NCBI GenBank assembly: GCA_021397835.1
Contig: JAJFZO010000583.1
Span: 722,501-786,500, forward strand
Length of the DNA: 64,000 nt
Reading direction: 5' to 3'
Source: Moringa oleifera
Taxonomy: Eukaryota; Streptophyta; Magnoliopsida; Brassicales; Moringaceae
A program made the position numbers and the translations under genes. The number at the start of each line of letters is the position of its first letter. Within the stretch, counting starts at the first letter, position 1. The notes below the pieces were generated by a model. The model saw only the letters and a program-made list of their open reading frames with translations, made no database searches and was not told the origin of the DNA. Shown piece after piece: positions 25,479 through 37,892 of the stretch.

Positions 25479-25481
<3 letters not shown>

Positions 25482-26110
25482 ATAGGTATCTATGCAAAAT
25501 CACATGAGTACTGATTTGAAAATGTCAAACATTTTTAAAATTTTATTAAAATTCTATATGTCATGTGAGAATTAATTGGTTTATTTTTATTTAATTATTT
25601 TTTATAATTTATATTTTATTTAATAATTATTTTAATTTTATATGACTAATTATAAGACTTTATCTCGCCTCCTAAGAAAATAATATTTCTGCCTTTAATA
25701 ATCTGATACCTTTTATGAGATTTATGTACCAACATAAACATATAACTCTTTATTTTTAAATTTTATAATAATTAAAAAATAATAAATGAAAAATGTGCAA
25801 TAATTTTGTAATAGACATTCATAATTTTCACATAAGGTTTATGTTGAGAATCCTTTGTACAGGAAATGTTTCTTAAAATGTAGATTCTGTGTATTATTAT
25901 AATAAAAGAAATTTAAAATTTTTAAAAATTCAACATGAAAAACTGATTATAAAAAATGAATTAAAGTCATGTTACGAGGTGAAAATGTTGTTTATATATT
26001 GAAGTGACAAAACTCAACATGAAAATAAAATACATTCTTAATTACGATAAAAGATTCATGTATTTAAAATATAAGTGTGTTGATTATGTTAAAATTTAAA
26101 AATATAAAAA

Positions 26111-26306
26111 AATTCATAAATCTACAAGTAAGATTATAATATAAATTAGTATTTTTAGATAATTTATGAACTCAAAACTTATAAAGAAATACAATATTTT
26201 TAAAAATAATTCATAAATCTACAAGTAAGATTATAATACAAATTAATATTTTTAGATAATTTATGAATTCAAAATTTATAAAAAAAAATACAATATTTTT
26301 AAATTA
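26111..26306. repeat. 97-bp tandem duplication
   Basis: The unit starting AATTCATAAATCTACAAG at 26111 recurs at 26208 with only a few differences. It is non-coding. Confidence 0.85.
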
Positions 26307-26784
26307 AATTATTTTTAAAAAATTTTATATTAATTTAAACATCAAAACCTTCATCTTTTTTATAAATCTTTATCAACTCAAACTCAAAAGCTATTTTTAA
26401 ATTGTAAGAACTTGTCAATATTACAACGTGTTTTTAACATGATCAAATTTTTGAGATAATTTAAAAATTATTTTACATAATTTTTTCATAAAAATAAAAA
26501 GAGTCATCATTACTCTTTTTTACGATATAATTAAACTTAAATTTGTTTGTTTTTGAAAATTTTATTTAAATTAATAAAAAAACTAAATAAGGTAAGCTTG
26601 ATTTTTTAAAATCAAAAGCAAGGGTTTAGAAGACGGTTATCCATAGTACCCAAAGATCAATACTAATTAATTATGATTATTTTTGAATTTTAAAATTTAC
26701 TTAATTTTTAAAATTAATTTTCAAAAAAAGTCTCAAAAGGATTGTGTTTGAAAAGAAAACTAGTGAAATTTTTATTTTTGGAGA

Positions 26785-27800
26785 ATATAAAGGTTTAACT
26801 ATTGTTTTTACCCTTAATTTTTAAATCCATTTCTTATGGATAGTATAAAGGTTTCGCTGTTACTCAATTCTTAATCCTCAAAATATTTTTTTATGATAAA
26901 AAATATAGAGGTTTCCCTCTTGTTATAAATATCTCACTCTTGTTTAATCTTTAATTTTTAAAATATTTTTTTATGGCTCAGTCAAATGCAATACCATTTC
27001 AATACCAAATTAAGCTGTATAAAAATATTATATTCAATTATTTAAAAAATAATGTGTACATCTTATAGCTCTAAGACAAGCAAAGTATTAATATTTAATA
27101 TCAAATTTTATAATTCCATCAATTAAGAATCAAATTAAATTTAGAACCATACAAAAAAATATTTTTGTTTATTTTTTAAAAATTGTTAAAGAATAAAAAA
27201 ATTTCTCTCAAGATTTTTTTGTTATCTAAAAGAAAAAGGAAAGAGTTATTTTTTTAGTAAAAAAAATTACATTAAAATGTATTTTGATCTCTCTCTTGAG
27301 ATTTTTTATACATTAAAAAACTTAAAATATATTTTTTATTTTTGAGAATAATCTTTTTATTAAAGTGTACGAAAACACTTTCTTAAGATTTTTTTACTTT
27401 ATTTTTAAAAATAATTTTATATTAAAACATATAAACACATCTCTCTTGAATTTTTTTCAAATTTCTCGACAACTTAAAACATATATTGTAAATTTTTAAA
27501 AAATAATTATTATATGAAAAATATAAAAATCTTCTTTTTAGGATTTTTTTGCACTCTTAAAAATTTTAAAATATATTTTTTGTTTTTAAAAATAATTTTA
27601 TATTAAAAAGTATAAAAACCACTCTTAAGATTTTTTCATACTCTTAAAAAATTAAAATATATTTTTTATTTTTAAAAGAATAACTTTTTTAAAGCATTAA
27701 AATTTCTCTCTTGAAACTTTTTCACACTCTCAAAAACTTAAACTATTATTTTTTTCTTTTCAAAATTTTTAAAAAATGAAATTAAAACTATATTAAAGTA
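26785..27800. repeat. Imperfect tandem arrays in AT-rich DNA
   Basis: At 26785-26985 there are about three units of 58-75 bp opening with TATA(A/G)AGGTTT. From 27203 to about 27800 there are about seven units of 65-95 bp. Each opens with a CTCTCTTGAGATTTTTT-like box and carries TTAAAATATATTTTTTATTT and TATTAAAA(G/C)-TATAAAAA boxes. Nothing suggests coding. Confidence 0.65.
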
Positions 27801-30480
27801 ATTTTATCATTTTTGAAAATATAATTAAGATCGAGTGAATTAGTTAAAAAAATCAATTTACCTAAAATTTCATATTGAATTTTCTTAGTATCAAATTTTA
27901 TTAAATTTATCTTCTCTATTTTCTTTAAATAACCCTCCTCTATCAGAACTATTGCTCCTCCTCTCTTCTTCATCCTTTCCTTTTTTTTTTTTTCTTTTTT
28001 TCTTCTCTATACAAGCAAACTAACATACCCACATCATGCTATACTCCTTCTCATAACCACTATTCTTTCTTCCTTTAATTTTTCTTTGTTTCCTTCTATT
28101 TATACCAAGCTGCAAACACACACACGCCACTATACTACATTATTTATTTTTTGCCCCTCTTTGCACCTCATTTCTACATATCTCACATATACTTGATTTA
28201 CTTTACATGATATTTCATGCGTTCAACATAAAATTGTAAGTATATTTATGAGTAAGTGATGCATGGGTCAATGTCGAAGAGAAAATACAAAAGAAATAGA
28301 AATATCAAATCTGAGATGTGAAGTATGTCTTTGTGAAAACTTAAAAAAACAAAGGCTACCTTGGAAGGTTGATTCCAAAGCCTTCTTCTTCAAGCTTCCT
28401 CCCACCCAAGAACTCCCATAAACCCTCTACCTCTTTTCCTTCACGAATCACCTCTTTTTTTCTTTGTAAGAAAAATTTTTTCTCTTCTATTTTCAACTTT
28501 TTTCTTCTCCTCAAAAAACACATCAACTCTTGATTAAAATGGGTATTTATAAATCTTAGTTAAAATGAGTATTTATAGATTTTGTCCTAAGGTTAAGTCC
28601 TTTTGATATAGACAGTAGCAATGCTACCTCATTGCAGCAATGCTACCTTATTATGGCAATGTTGTAGGATGTTGCAGCATCTTAAAATTATTTTTTAATT
28701 ATTATTATTATTATTATTATTTTAATCTTTAAATATTTTACTTAAATTAATTCGAATAAAATTAAGTGTCTATATTTAATAACAAAAAGATTAGAGGTGA
28801 GTGAGAATGTCCTACAAACCAAGGGAGAGAGTCAATCATGATTTTTGAAGTATACTCACATATGTTTATGTTCTACAATATTTTTCAAATTTAATAAATT
28901 ATACATAATATTATCACACAATAAAATTTTTGTAGACATAATTTTCAAACATACATGTAGAATGGTAAGCGGGGTGAGGCAGGTAGATTGCTTAGATTGC
29001 ACTTGTGGGCTTCTTTTATGTAATGTCTACAAAGTGACAACTAAAAACATTTGGCTACAATTTTCCAAGCAAACCAATCCAATCATTGTCCTCGCCCCAT
29101 ATGTGACCCACTTCAAACCCTTATAGCTTATGCGATGCATCAATCCATTTCCCATGGAGTCATATGGATTTTCAAATTTTTTATAAAAATTTTTGGAAAA
29201 AATTTATAAAATATTATTTATTTTTATTATAATTATATAATTTTATTTAATTAAAAATCTATTTCAATGACGTTTCATAATTAATCCGTATAAATTATCA
29301 AGTGTGTCTATAATTTTTATAAAAAAAAAAGAGTCAAAAATGGCGGTGGGGCAAATGGGGGCCAGGGCTTTGCAGCGCAATCATCGCGACCTTAATGGAG
29401 TCATCTTTTGATGCGGTGACTGAATCAAATCGCAACCAAAACCAAAGAGACAAAGCCCACATCATGTCTTTTTCTCGCATTTAATTTTCATGGAAAAAGA
29501 AAAACATAGAAATGAACAAATACAGTTCATATCCCACCATGTCACTGTCTCTATCATTTGCTTCTTCTTCGAATTATTTGGGTTTCGGTGAAATTGATTC
29601 CCAATCCAAGTTTTTAGGCACATTTACCTGATCAATTAAAGCCTCCTTTGTTCTTCAAAGTCAATCTTTCTAAGCCTAAAATGCACCACATCCTCATTAA
29701 TTAAATAAAAAAATATTTATTAGTCAAAATTATGCAACCCAAATGAGAGTCAAAATGAATTTTTTTATTTTTTGTTTACTTTTATGATAAAATAAAAATA
29801 AAATTACGTAAATATAAAATAAAAGTGATACATTATTTTAATTATTTATATAAAATATCAATTTAAAAATATGATTTGATGGACATTGAAACCCTATCAA
29901 TTACCCATTTGTCAATGTCCGAAAATAATGATTCAAACTTCTACATTAGACCTAATTGATTTATTGATCCCAAAGTCAAGAATTAAATTTAGAAGTTGGT
30001 ATGGGTATCATTCTGACTACCAGCAATATCTTAACTGGCCCATGGCCTTTGTATTGGTTAGGCAAAAGAACAAAATAAAGGGGAGAGCTGCTTTGGAGTG
30101 AAGACAGAGCAAGTCTGCCAGCCAGCCTCATCACAGCATCAAAAAATCACAACCGTTAAGATCTTGCATGTCAAATGAAGGCAGGCCCCACACCCAGTGA
30201 TCCATCCTTAGTGGAGGTGCCCATCCTAACATGAGACAATCTTAACTTGTCATTAAGTACTCATTAAGCAAGGCTAAGCTACCAAACAAGAAATTAAAAT
30301 TGGAACTTAGTCATATAAAGGTTAATATTCCTCCACCTAAATTTTCAATATATTTTTAAAAAATATAAAATGCTAAATGTTTTGTTCTATGATAATTACT
30401 TGCCTCAATATTCATGAAATCTTATAATTATATACACGTGTGCATAAAATGCACTTTTATCTGTTCCAATATGTGAAAAT
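27801..30480. other. Intergenic DNA without an assignable gene
   Basis: Contains a pyrimidine-rich stretch (27.96-28.1 kb), a short duplicated phrase GCAATGCTACCT (28.62-28.66 kb) and two copies of GTATTTATA(A/G)AT (28.54-28.58 kb). A locally GC-richer island lies at 29.34-29.47 kb with an ATG followed by 22 sense codons. None forms a convincing gene or RNA. Confidence 0.4.
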
Positions 30481-30489
30481 CATTAAATT

Positions 30490-30990
30490 TTCTCGATGCA
30501 ATATTTTTGTTTCGGCATACCAAATATTAATACATTTTAATTGTTTAAAATGAAAGAATTTTATCACCATAAGACGATAATTACTAATTGGTATAAGCCA
30601 CAACATGATCATAGAAGTCCTTATTCATTCTAATTAATTTTTTAAAAAAAATGAAAACTATATTATTCATTTTTGGAGAATTTAACGTAAGGAAAAAGTG
30701 AAAATATGTCTTAATTTGGTTTCATTATTCAAAGCATGTTATTATTAAAATATATATAATTGTGAAAATTATGATGAGACAATTAAATAAATGATAATTA
30801 TGAAAGTTGAGGCTACATGGCAATAATAGTGATAATAAGGTAATTAACATGAATTTAATAATAATGATAGCAATAATAGAAACAACAATGACAAGAATGG
30901 TGATTGTCTCGTTAATTAATTAACAAATTAAAAGTAGCAAAGTAATAACACTAATGTAAGTTATATATTAATGTTATCAATGATAATATT
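30490..30990. repeat. Diverged third copy of the 32-33.7 kb repeat
   Basis: Shares ordered blocks with 32190-32765: TACATTTTAATTGTTT, then ATGATGAGA(C/T)AATTAAAT, then AATAATAGTGATAA, then AGTA/GACAAAG(T/C)AATAAC. It is more diverged than the two downstream copies are from each other. Confidence 0.55.
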
Positions 30991-32618
30991 AAGAAACAAC
31001 TAGTGATGAGAGATCTAGAGGAATTAGAAAATCAATACTTAGAAATAAGAATTATTTAGAAATAAATAAATAAATAAGACTTACTAAGATTCAGATCCTG
31101 AGACCAAAAGTTAGGAGATATTTTCCTAGGTGTTCACTAACATATATAGGATTAAAAGATAAATTATTGGTTCATATCTAATCAAAATATTATGCCGAAT
31201 TAATATATATAAATAAAATATAAATGGACCAGCAAAACACAAAATTTTTTAATATATTAAAACAATCATGATTTCTATTATAAATATGTAAGATACTTAA
31301 AAATAAAATAAAATATATTTAAAATATTAATTTTTAAGGTTTTCAAAATAATTAAAAGAATATAATAACAAAATAATTATTTGACAAAAGCTCCTAAATT
31401 AAAAGTATTAACTTCTATAAAAATGAGAAATGGTAATTAACAATAACGCCGAGTGAAGAAAATAAAACGAAAGAAGAAAAAGCGAGTAAAAGTGGCACTA
31501 AAAACTCTAATGTTGGCAATATAATAACTGAATATTTTATAAGGGATCGATCCTATCAATTTCGTAGAATGAACATCGACAATATTAGTGAAGGTAGCTA
31601 AGGATCTTAAATTGGGTACCAAAATTATATGTAAAAAAAAGTTGACAAAAAATGTGAAGAATTTAGGTAGGAACTAGACGGTATATGAAATAATAACCTA
31701 AGTTAAAAAATAAATTTTATATATTTTCTATATTTAAAATTAAATCAAAAAATCAAGTCAGATTTAAAATAGAATAAAGCTGAATTAGAAACTTTTCGCA
31801 CAAATATAAATACCCAAAAATAAGAACCCTATGATCTTTGCCGTTATTATCCAAGAATAAATTCTAATCAAATGAGTAATTGGCCCAAGAGAATGCTAAA
31901 AGAGACTAAACCAAAATAGTACCCAAAAAAAAGGTAAAAAAATAATAGATATTATAAATATGGAAAACCATGAGATTTTGTAATAAATTGTATGGTAAAC
32001 AGAAAATTTAACTATTTAAAAATAAATAAACTCAATTATAAAAGCGAATATGCCATGATAGGCTTAGTGGTTAATAAGAAATTATATCTTAGTAGAATAA
32101 TTTTATTAGATTAACGAGCATATCTCAAATGTATCAAAGAACTTATTCTTACCAACTATTTCGCGAAAACCATGAGACTTAAAATGGTTAGATATTTTTA
32201 TTATGCAATGTATTTGCATTATTTTATTTAGATATACACAAAATTTTACATTTTAATTGTTTCAAATGAAGCAATTTTATAATCTTTCATAATAATTCGT
32301 AATTCGCGCAAGCTGATACAACTCTTAATTTGTTAAAATTAAGAGTATTTTAAATAAAAGCTATATATATGGTCATTTTTTTAAGAAATTTAATTAATAA
32401 AAATTGAAAAAAGATCTCATTCTAATTTCATTCTACAAAATATATTATTAATATATGATTATTATGAAATCATGATGAGATAATTAAATATACCATAATA
32501 ATGAAAGTTAAGATGGTATTAGTTGTGATGAAAATGTTGGATAGAGGCTACATAACAAAACAAGAAAACTGAAAATAAATAACAAATTTTATGGGTTAAT
32601 ATAAATAATGGTTATGAT

Positions 32619-33679
32619 AATAATAGTGATAAAGATGAAGGAAATAGATGATAAAAATAGTGATTTATCATTAATAACAAAAAGTGACAAAGCAATAACA
32701 TTAATTGCGGTAACAATGTCATTGATGGTAATATCAAAAGCAATGACAATAATGATAATAATAACGACCTAAGATGATAAATATATTTTAAAAATTATAA
32801 TGTAATAGAAAAAATTAATATTACTAAAAATTAATATTACTAAAAATTATATAATTTTAAATAAAATTTACACATATTTTTAGTTATTATTTATTCTAAA
32901 TTTGACTTTGTCTAATAGGTAGACTCTTTTCTCTTAAGAAATCAACCTTGGGAATATTAAGCAATTTTATTTTCAAATAAAAAATATATTTTGAAATTAA
33001 ATGACTCTTCAAACAAAAAACTTTAAAGTAATAAAAAATTATGGATAAAATATAAAAGATCCTAAACTGTCTCTAAATTATTTTATATTTCAAAAATATA
33101 AATTAAATTAATTTTAAATATGATATTTTAAAATGTTATGGATTAAGATCAATAATAGTGATGATATTATATTAACAAGAATAAAGGAAATCAGCAATAA
33201 AAATAGACATTAATGACAAAAAGTAACCAAAAAAAATAACATTAATCGTGATAACAATGTCATTGATGATATCAAAAACAGTGACAATAATGATAATAAT
33301 AATTACTAGAAATGATAAATATATTTTTCAAAGTTATACTATATTGTAAAAAATTAATATTATTCCTTTGAAAAATACTAATGTTACTAAAAAATGACAT
33401 AATTCTAAATAAATTTTACACATATTTTTAGTTATTATTTATTCCAAATTTAACTTACTCTAATAAGTAGACTTTTTTTTTTAGGAAATCAACGTTGGAA
33501 ATATTAAACAATTTTATTTTCAAATTAAAAATATCTTTTGAAATTAAATAACTCTTCAAACCAAAGACTTTAAGCTAATAAAAAAATTATGAATAAAATA
33601 TAAAAGACTTAAATGATATCCAAATTATATTTTATATTTCAAAAATATCAATTAAATTAATTTTCATTTGACATTTTAA
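32619..33679. repeat. Direct tandem duplication of about 520 bp
   Basis: Copy 1 spans about 32619-33132 and copy 2 about 33150-33679. Shared landmarks include CAATGTCATTGATG, GTGACAATAATGATAATAAT (AATGACAA... in copy 1), TTTACACATATTTTTAGTTA and TTTTATATTTCAAAAATAT. The copies differ by scattered substitutions and small indels. No coding capacity is seen. Confidence 0.8.
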
Positions 33680-33699
33680 TTTGATTTAATTTAGATTTT

Positions 33700-34040
33700 A
33701 TTTTCAATTTAAAGAAGTATTCAAATAAAAGTTTTATATTATAAATTTTTATTTAAAATTTTTCAATTTGATATTATCTATACCATGTTGTATATTTTTC
33801 AAAGGAATTATTTAAATTAAAAATATTATATAATAAATTTTAACTTATATTTATGAATTCAAATCACTATCATAAAAAAATCTCATAATATTTTGAATAT
33901 CAAATTTGTTTTTATAGTTCTATATGTAAAAAATTTAAAAAATTATGAAAAATTATTTATGAATTGAAAATAGCCGAATTGACTCAAAATAAAGTATAAA
34001 ATTTATTTAATTTGTTTTTGAGACATTTCAATAACAAATA
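33700..34040 (-). repeat. Dispersed AT-rich repeat, copy 2
   Basis: Same orientation as 11690-11960 and inverted relative to 54580-55090 and 58790-59310, recognised by the shared AAATAAAGTATAAAATTTAT core and flanking words. Confidence 0.5.
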
Positions 34041-34429
34041 TACCCTAATCTTTTACAATTACGAGAATTAAAGTCTATTTAAACCAAATTAAAATATCAA
34101 ATATACAACTATCCAATCAAGCATCAACATTTATTTTAAATTGCAAGTTTAGCTTAAATTTTTTTTTATGAAGACATATAAAACTCTAGGTTTTATCCTC
34201 TCTCTTCAATCAATTTTTGATTTGCAAAACATATTCAAACAAATACTAATATTTTAATTTTATCTAATTGAATCAGACGATCGATAATGTTTAAAGTAGT
34301 CATAACTAAGGTTTTTCCTTTTAATCAATCAATTAAAGTGAACTCCCTCCTATTTTTATAACTAAAATATCTATTTGTTGTTTATTGAAATGGAGAGAAG
34401 GGAGGTAAAACTTAAGATACTAGGTATTA

Positions 34430-35330
34430 GGTATACACACCCTAGCAAAATCGGCTTGTTAAGGAAGATTACTCTCATGATATTATCACCATGGACTAAC
34501 ATGATCACCATGGACTATGTCATACAATTGCAGACAAATCGATATTAGAGAATCCAACGTTGCAAAACTGAGTCTGCTTTGATACCATATTAGAAATGAC
34601 ATTGGGCTTAATACACCCTAGCAAAACGAACTTGCTTGGGGAGGCTTGCTCTTACCTTATAAAATGGACCAAGGCAATGTCATCAACCAATATAAGACTT
34701 TAATAACCCCACCTCCGCCACCCCCCCCGCCCGCCCCCTCGCACACACACATAATGTGAACCATATCATAGCTCCGGGGACACATCAATATCGAACCCAA
34801 CAGAAACATTGTAAAATTAAGTTTGACTCTGATGCCATAATAGAAAAGATAATAAGCTTAACATACCCTAGAAAACTAATTAGCTTACTAGGGGAGGGTT
34901 GTCCTTACCTTATATTGATATTGGATCATATGACATTATCACCAACAAATATGGGATTCTAATACACCCTCCTTACACAAAGCACAAACCATGCCATATA
35001 GTTGCAAACAAATAGATGTTGAAGGGAATCAACATTGTAAAATTGGATCTAACTTTAATATCATATCATAAATGAAATTATGCCTAACATACCCTAGTAA
35101 AACAACTTGTTAGGAGAGGATTTACCTCACCTTATAAAGTAGATTATGACATTATTATCATCTAATACAAGACTGAAATACCTAACATTGAAAGACTAAA
35201 CTGCTCTAATACCATATTGAAAAGAATATTAAGCTTAACCACCTTTAATAAAACCAATTTGCTAAAAAAAGATTACCCTCATTTTATAAAATGGTTTAAG
35301 ATAATATCACTCGTTCATGTAGGACTCTTA
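34430..35330 (-). mobile_element. Tandem TRIM-like LTR retrotransposon array
   Basis: Four to five imperfect units of about 150-250 bp each carry the same ordered motifs. On the minus strand these are a TG(T)ATTA(A/G)A(G/A)TC LTR start, a TTATAAGGTAAG box, a CTAGGGT(A/G)T box, and an LTR end (T/A)ATA immediately followed by a primer-binding-site-like TGGTATCAGAG. PBS matches (complement of initiator Met tRNA) sit at 34575-34587, 34828-34837, 35051-35063 and 35201-35214. A purine-rich tract (GTGTAAGGAGG at 34968-34978, GAGGGGGCGGG at 34729-34739) precedes LTR starts as a polypurine tract would. The units are too short for coding and fit TRIM elements joined head to tail by recombination. Confidence 0.65.
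34707..34742 (-). repeat. Expanded polypurine tract / G-rich run
   Basis: The minus strand is almost pure G with short breaks and includes runs of 5, 3, 8 and 4 G, enough for a G-quadruplex-forming motif. It occupies the polypurine-tract position of one TRIM-like unit and is unlike anything else in this AT-rich window. Confidence 0.7.
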
Positions 35331-37587
35331 ATATCATTTAAAAAGACGTCATTGTATGTCATATCTATGGAAGCTTGTGGCAATTAAATCAATGCATGGG
35401 AAACAAGGAGCACTAGGTAAAGAACGAAGAAAATTTGAAATCTCTCCACTGTATTTTGAACAAACACATGTTGCAATATACGCCACTAAAATTAAATAAA
35501 AGATAAAATAAAGCAAAGCAAAATTAGGGATTTTGTGCACTAACTGATGCCTTTAATAGGGATTCTAAAAAACATTGAAGGATGAAAACTCTAGCTTGGC
35601 TCAACAAATGGGACAAATAAAAGGCTTAAAAAAGTCATATTAGTGCATTGAAAGTGAAACTCGTGACTACAACCAGGAAACAGTCCAACCAATTGCTTGC
35701 TCTCACCTCCTTGAGACGCAACGCGCATTTTATCTCTATCATAAGCTGATTCTTGTTAGTATTTGGCAACTTCTTCGACTCCCATAGCTCTTTTTCCATT
35801 TTATCTCGTATATTAGTATTGTATAAAACTCATTTTACTATTTATTAAATTAAAAATTATTTAAATTTATTTAAATAAAAAATCAAATTTGAATAAAAAC
35901 AAAACCTTAGAGTTGTTATAATATGTTCTGAAAATTAACATTTAATTAAAAATTTTAAAATTTAAATAAATTTAAAATTTTTTACATATTTATTTAAAAT
36001 TATTATGATTCTTGATAAAGAACTCTTTATAATTTTGAAATAAACTTAATTATGAGAAAATAAATGACTTTGAAAATAATTTTCAGTCACTTCAAAGACT
36101 GATGTGAAGAATCATTTGAGCATGGGCAATTCTTCTTCTGCCCATAAAAGACCGAACATGCAAGAGTCAATGGGCAAGAATTATTGTTTGTACTAAAATT
36201 TCAACAATCTCTGACTGATACATAGACATTGTTATTACAAGACATGTACCAACAATCACTAAAGTGAAATTCGAAAAGATATTTTCTTTTTTAATTTCCC
36301 ACTAAACAAACAAGCGCAATCTATGCATACCCTCATTTGCTTTTTCTTCATTTTTATATGTCAAACAGTTATTTATTAGGCTGTCTTCTTTTAAATTACT
36401 TTTAATTTACAAAAAGTAAATCAAGCACTCTAATTTAAGGAAAAGTCTTTTAATCTTTATTGGGGAATTATACAGTGGTGAGTGCAACACAGAAATCTCA
36501 AGTACTTGAACTCAATCTAAGCCGTTAATCATGTTCTTCTGTAGGTTTCATGATTACATTTGTCATATCATGTTGAAGCAACACATAACGGCTACAATCT
36601 TATAATATGTTAAATTAGCAGTGCAAATCATGTTCATATCAGTTTGATTTAACGTATTTACCCACATGGCTTATCTTTCTAATCAATGCAAAATCAAAAG
36701 AAAAAACAAAATCATAGTTTACCCTTATTTTTTATATTTTCATTAATATACAGTTGTCATTTATATATAAACAAAGCTTATTTTATGCAAAATCAAATTA
36801 TCGACCTTTATTTGGTACTATTTTCATTTTTTATTTAGCCTTTGTGAATAAAAATATGTACCATTAATTTCATGTTAAAGAATTCAACTGTGATAACCAT
36901 TTTTAAAACTCTCTTATGCACCGAAATTATTTTGACATGTGAATCAAATCAATTTTGTGAATCATGAACCCGCTCGAAGAGAAAATGAAATTTTTGAAGT
37001 AGAGCCAAGAAAATAAATAAAATCACAAGAAGATGAGAAAAAATTTTGTGCAAATTTTATCTCTAGATAATTCCTAATAACTTAGATCAGTTAATCACAA
37101 CTCTGATTTTGATAAATGTAGAACATTTTTTACATATATACCATGCTTGTTGGGTTGGGTTAAACTTTCTTCTTATTGAGTATAAGCTGCCCCATCCATG
37201 AAGCTTGAACATTAAAAAAGAAGAAAAAAGAAATTATACTTTCGGTTGTAGATTTATGTAATTTTTTAATTTTTTAATTCCAGTGGATGCTCGATTTCAT
37301 TTTTTGAAATCAGGTTGACAAAAGAAAATCAGAACTAATTATTTTACTAAAACTAAGTTATTGCAATTATTGTTCATCAATTTCTGCAATTGAAAATGAA
37401 GTTAAAAGGGAATGAATTTGAACATGTAGCGCTCCCAACGTTCAAAAATTGACTTAGGAAGCCCGTGATACATCAAACGGTCACAAATTTCCATGTGAAT
37501 GTCTTTAAAGTTTAATCTAGCAGAATGTAACATTTCCTTGCAAAATAAAAATTTAAATAAACAAAGTTTTTTTTTTTATTTGGGTTT
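35331..37587. other. Intergenic DNA upstream of the LRR gene
   Basis: AT-rich with no gene-like frames. The last several hundred bases act as the presumptive promoter of the LRR gene. Confidence 0.45.
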
Positions 37588-37598
37588 ACTATAAATTG
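37588..37598 (+). promoter_or_regulatory. TATA box of the LRR gene
   Basis: ACTATAAATTG about 300 bases upstream of the ATG at 37893. It would give a 5' UTR of roughly 270 bases, followed by pyrimidine-rich leader sequence. Confidence 0.55.
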
Positions 37599-37892
37599 AG
37601 GAAACATTTTTCAGAGTAGCAGATCTGCAACGAAATTATAATTCACAATTCTCACTCTTTGAATCTTTCTTTTCTCCAACTTCTTTTTCATCATTATACC
37701 TTCCTGTCTACGTGAAGGAATGGAATAAGCAAAACTTATGCCCGGCACTTAAAACTTCTTTTCTCTTCCCATTATACAAGATAATTTTCTTTTCCCCCAG
37801 TCAGACTAGTTCTTGTCAGATCCCAACATCAGTTGAAAATTCTATATATTTTTCGGCTATCTCAGTCACCTGATCACGACCCACCTCCCAAA

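Noticed and set aside
28845..29126. 93-codon plus-strand frame
   Set aside because: Cys/Ile/Phe-rich composition of AT-rich noncoding DNA, with no motif.
29340..29408. Short ATG frame in a GC-richer patch (MAVGQMGARALQ start)
   Set aside because: Only 23 codons, with no continuation exon or homology that I can recognise.
37833..37892. N-terminal extension of the LRR protein from an upstream in-frame codon
   Set aside because: The upstream codon is TTG and the extra 20 residues are hydrophilic. The ATG at 37893 is followed directly by a signal peptide.
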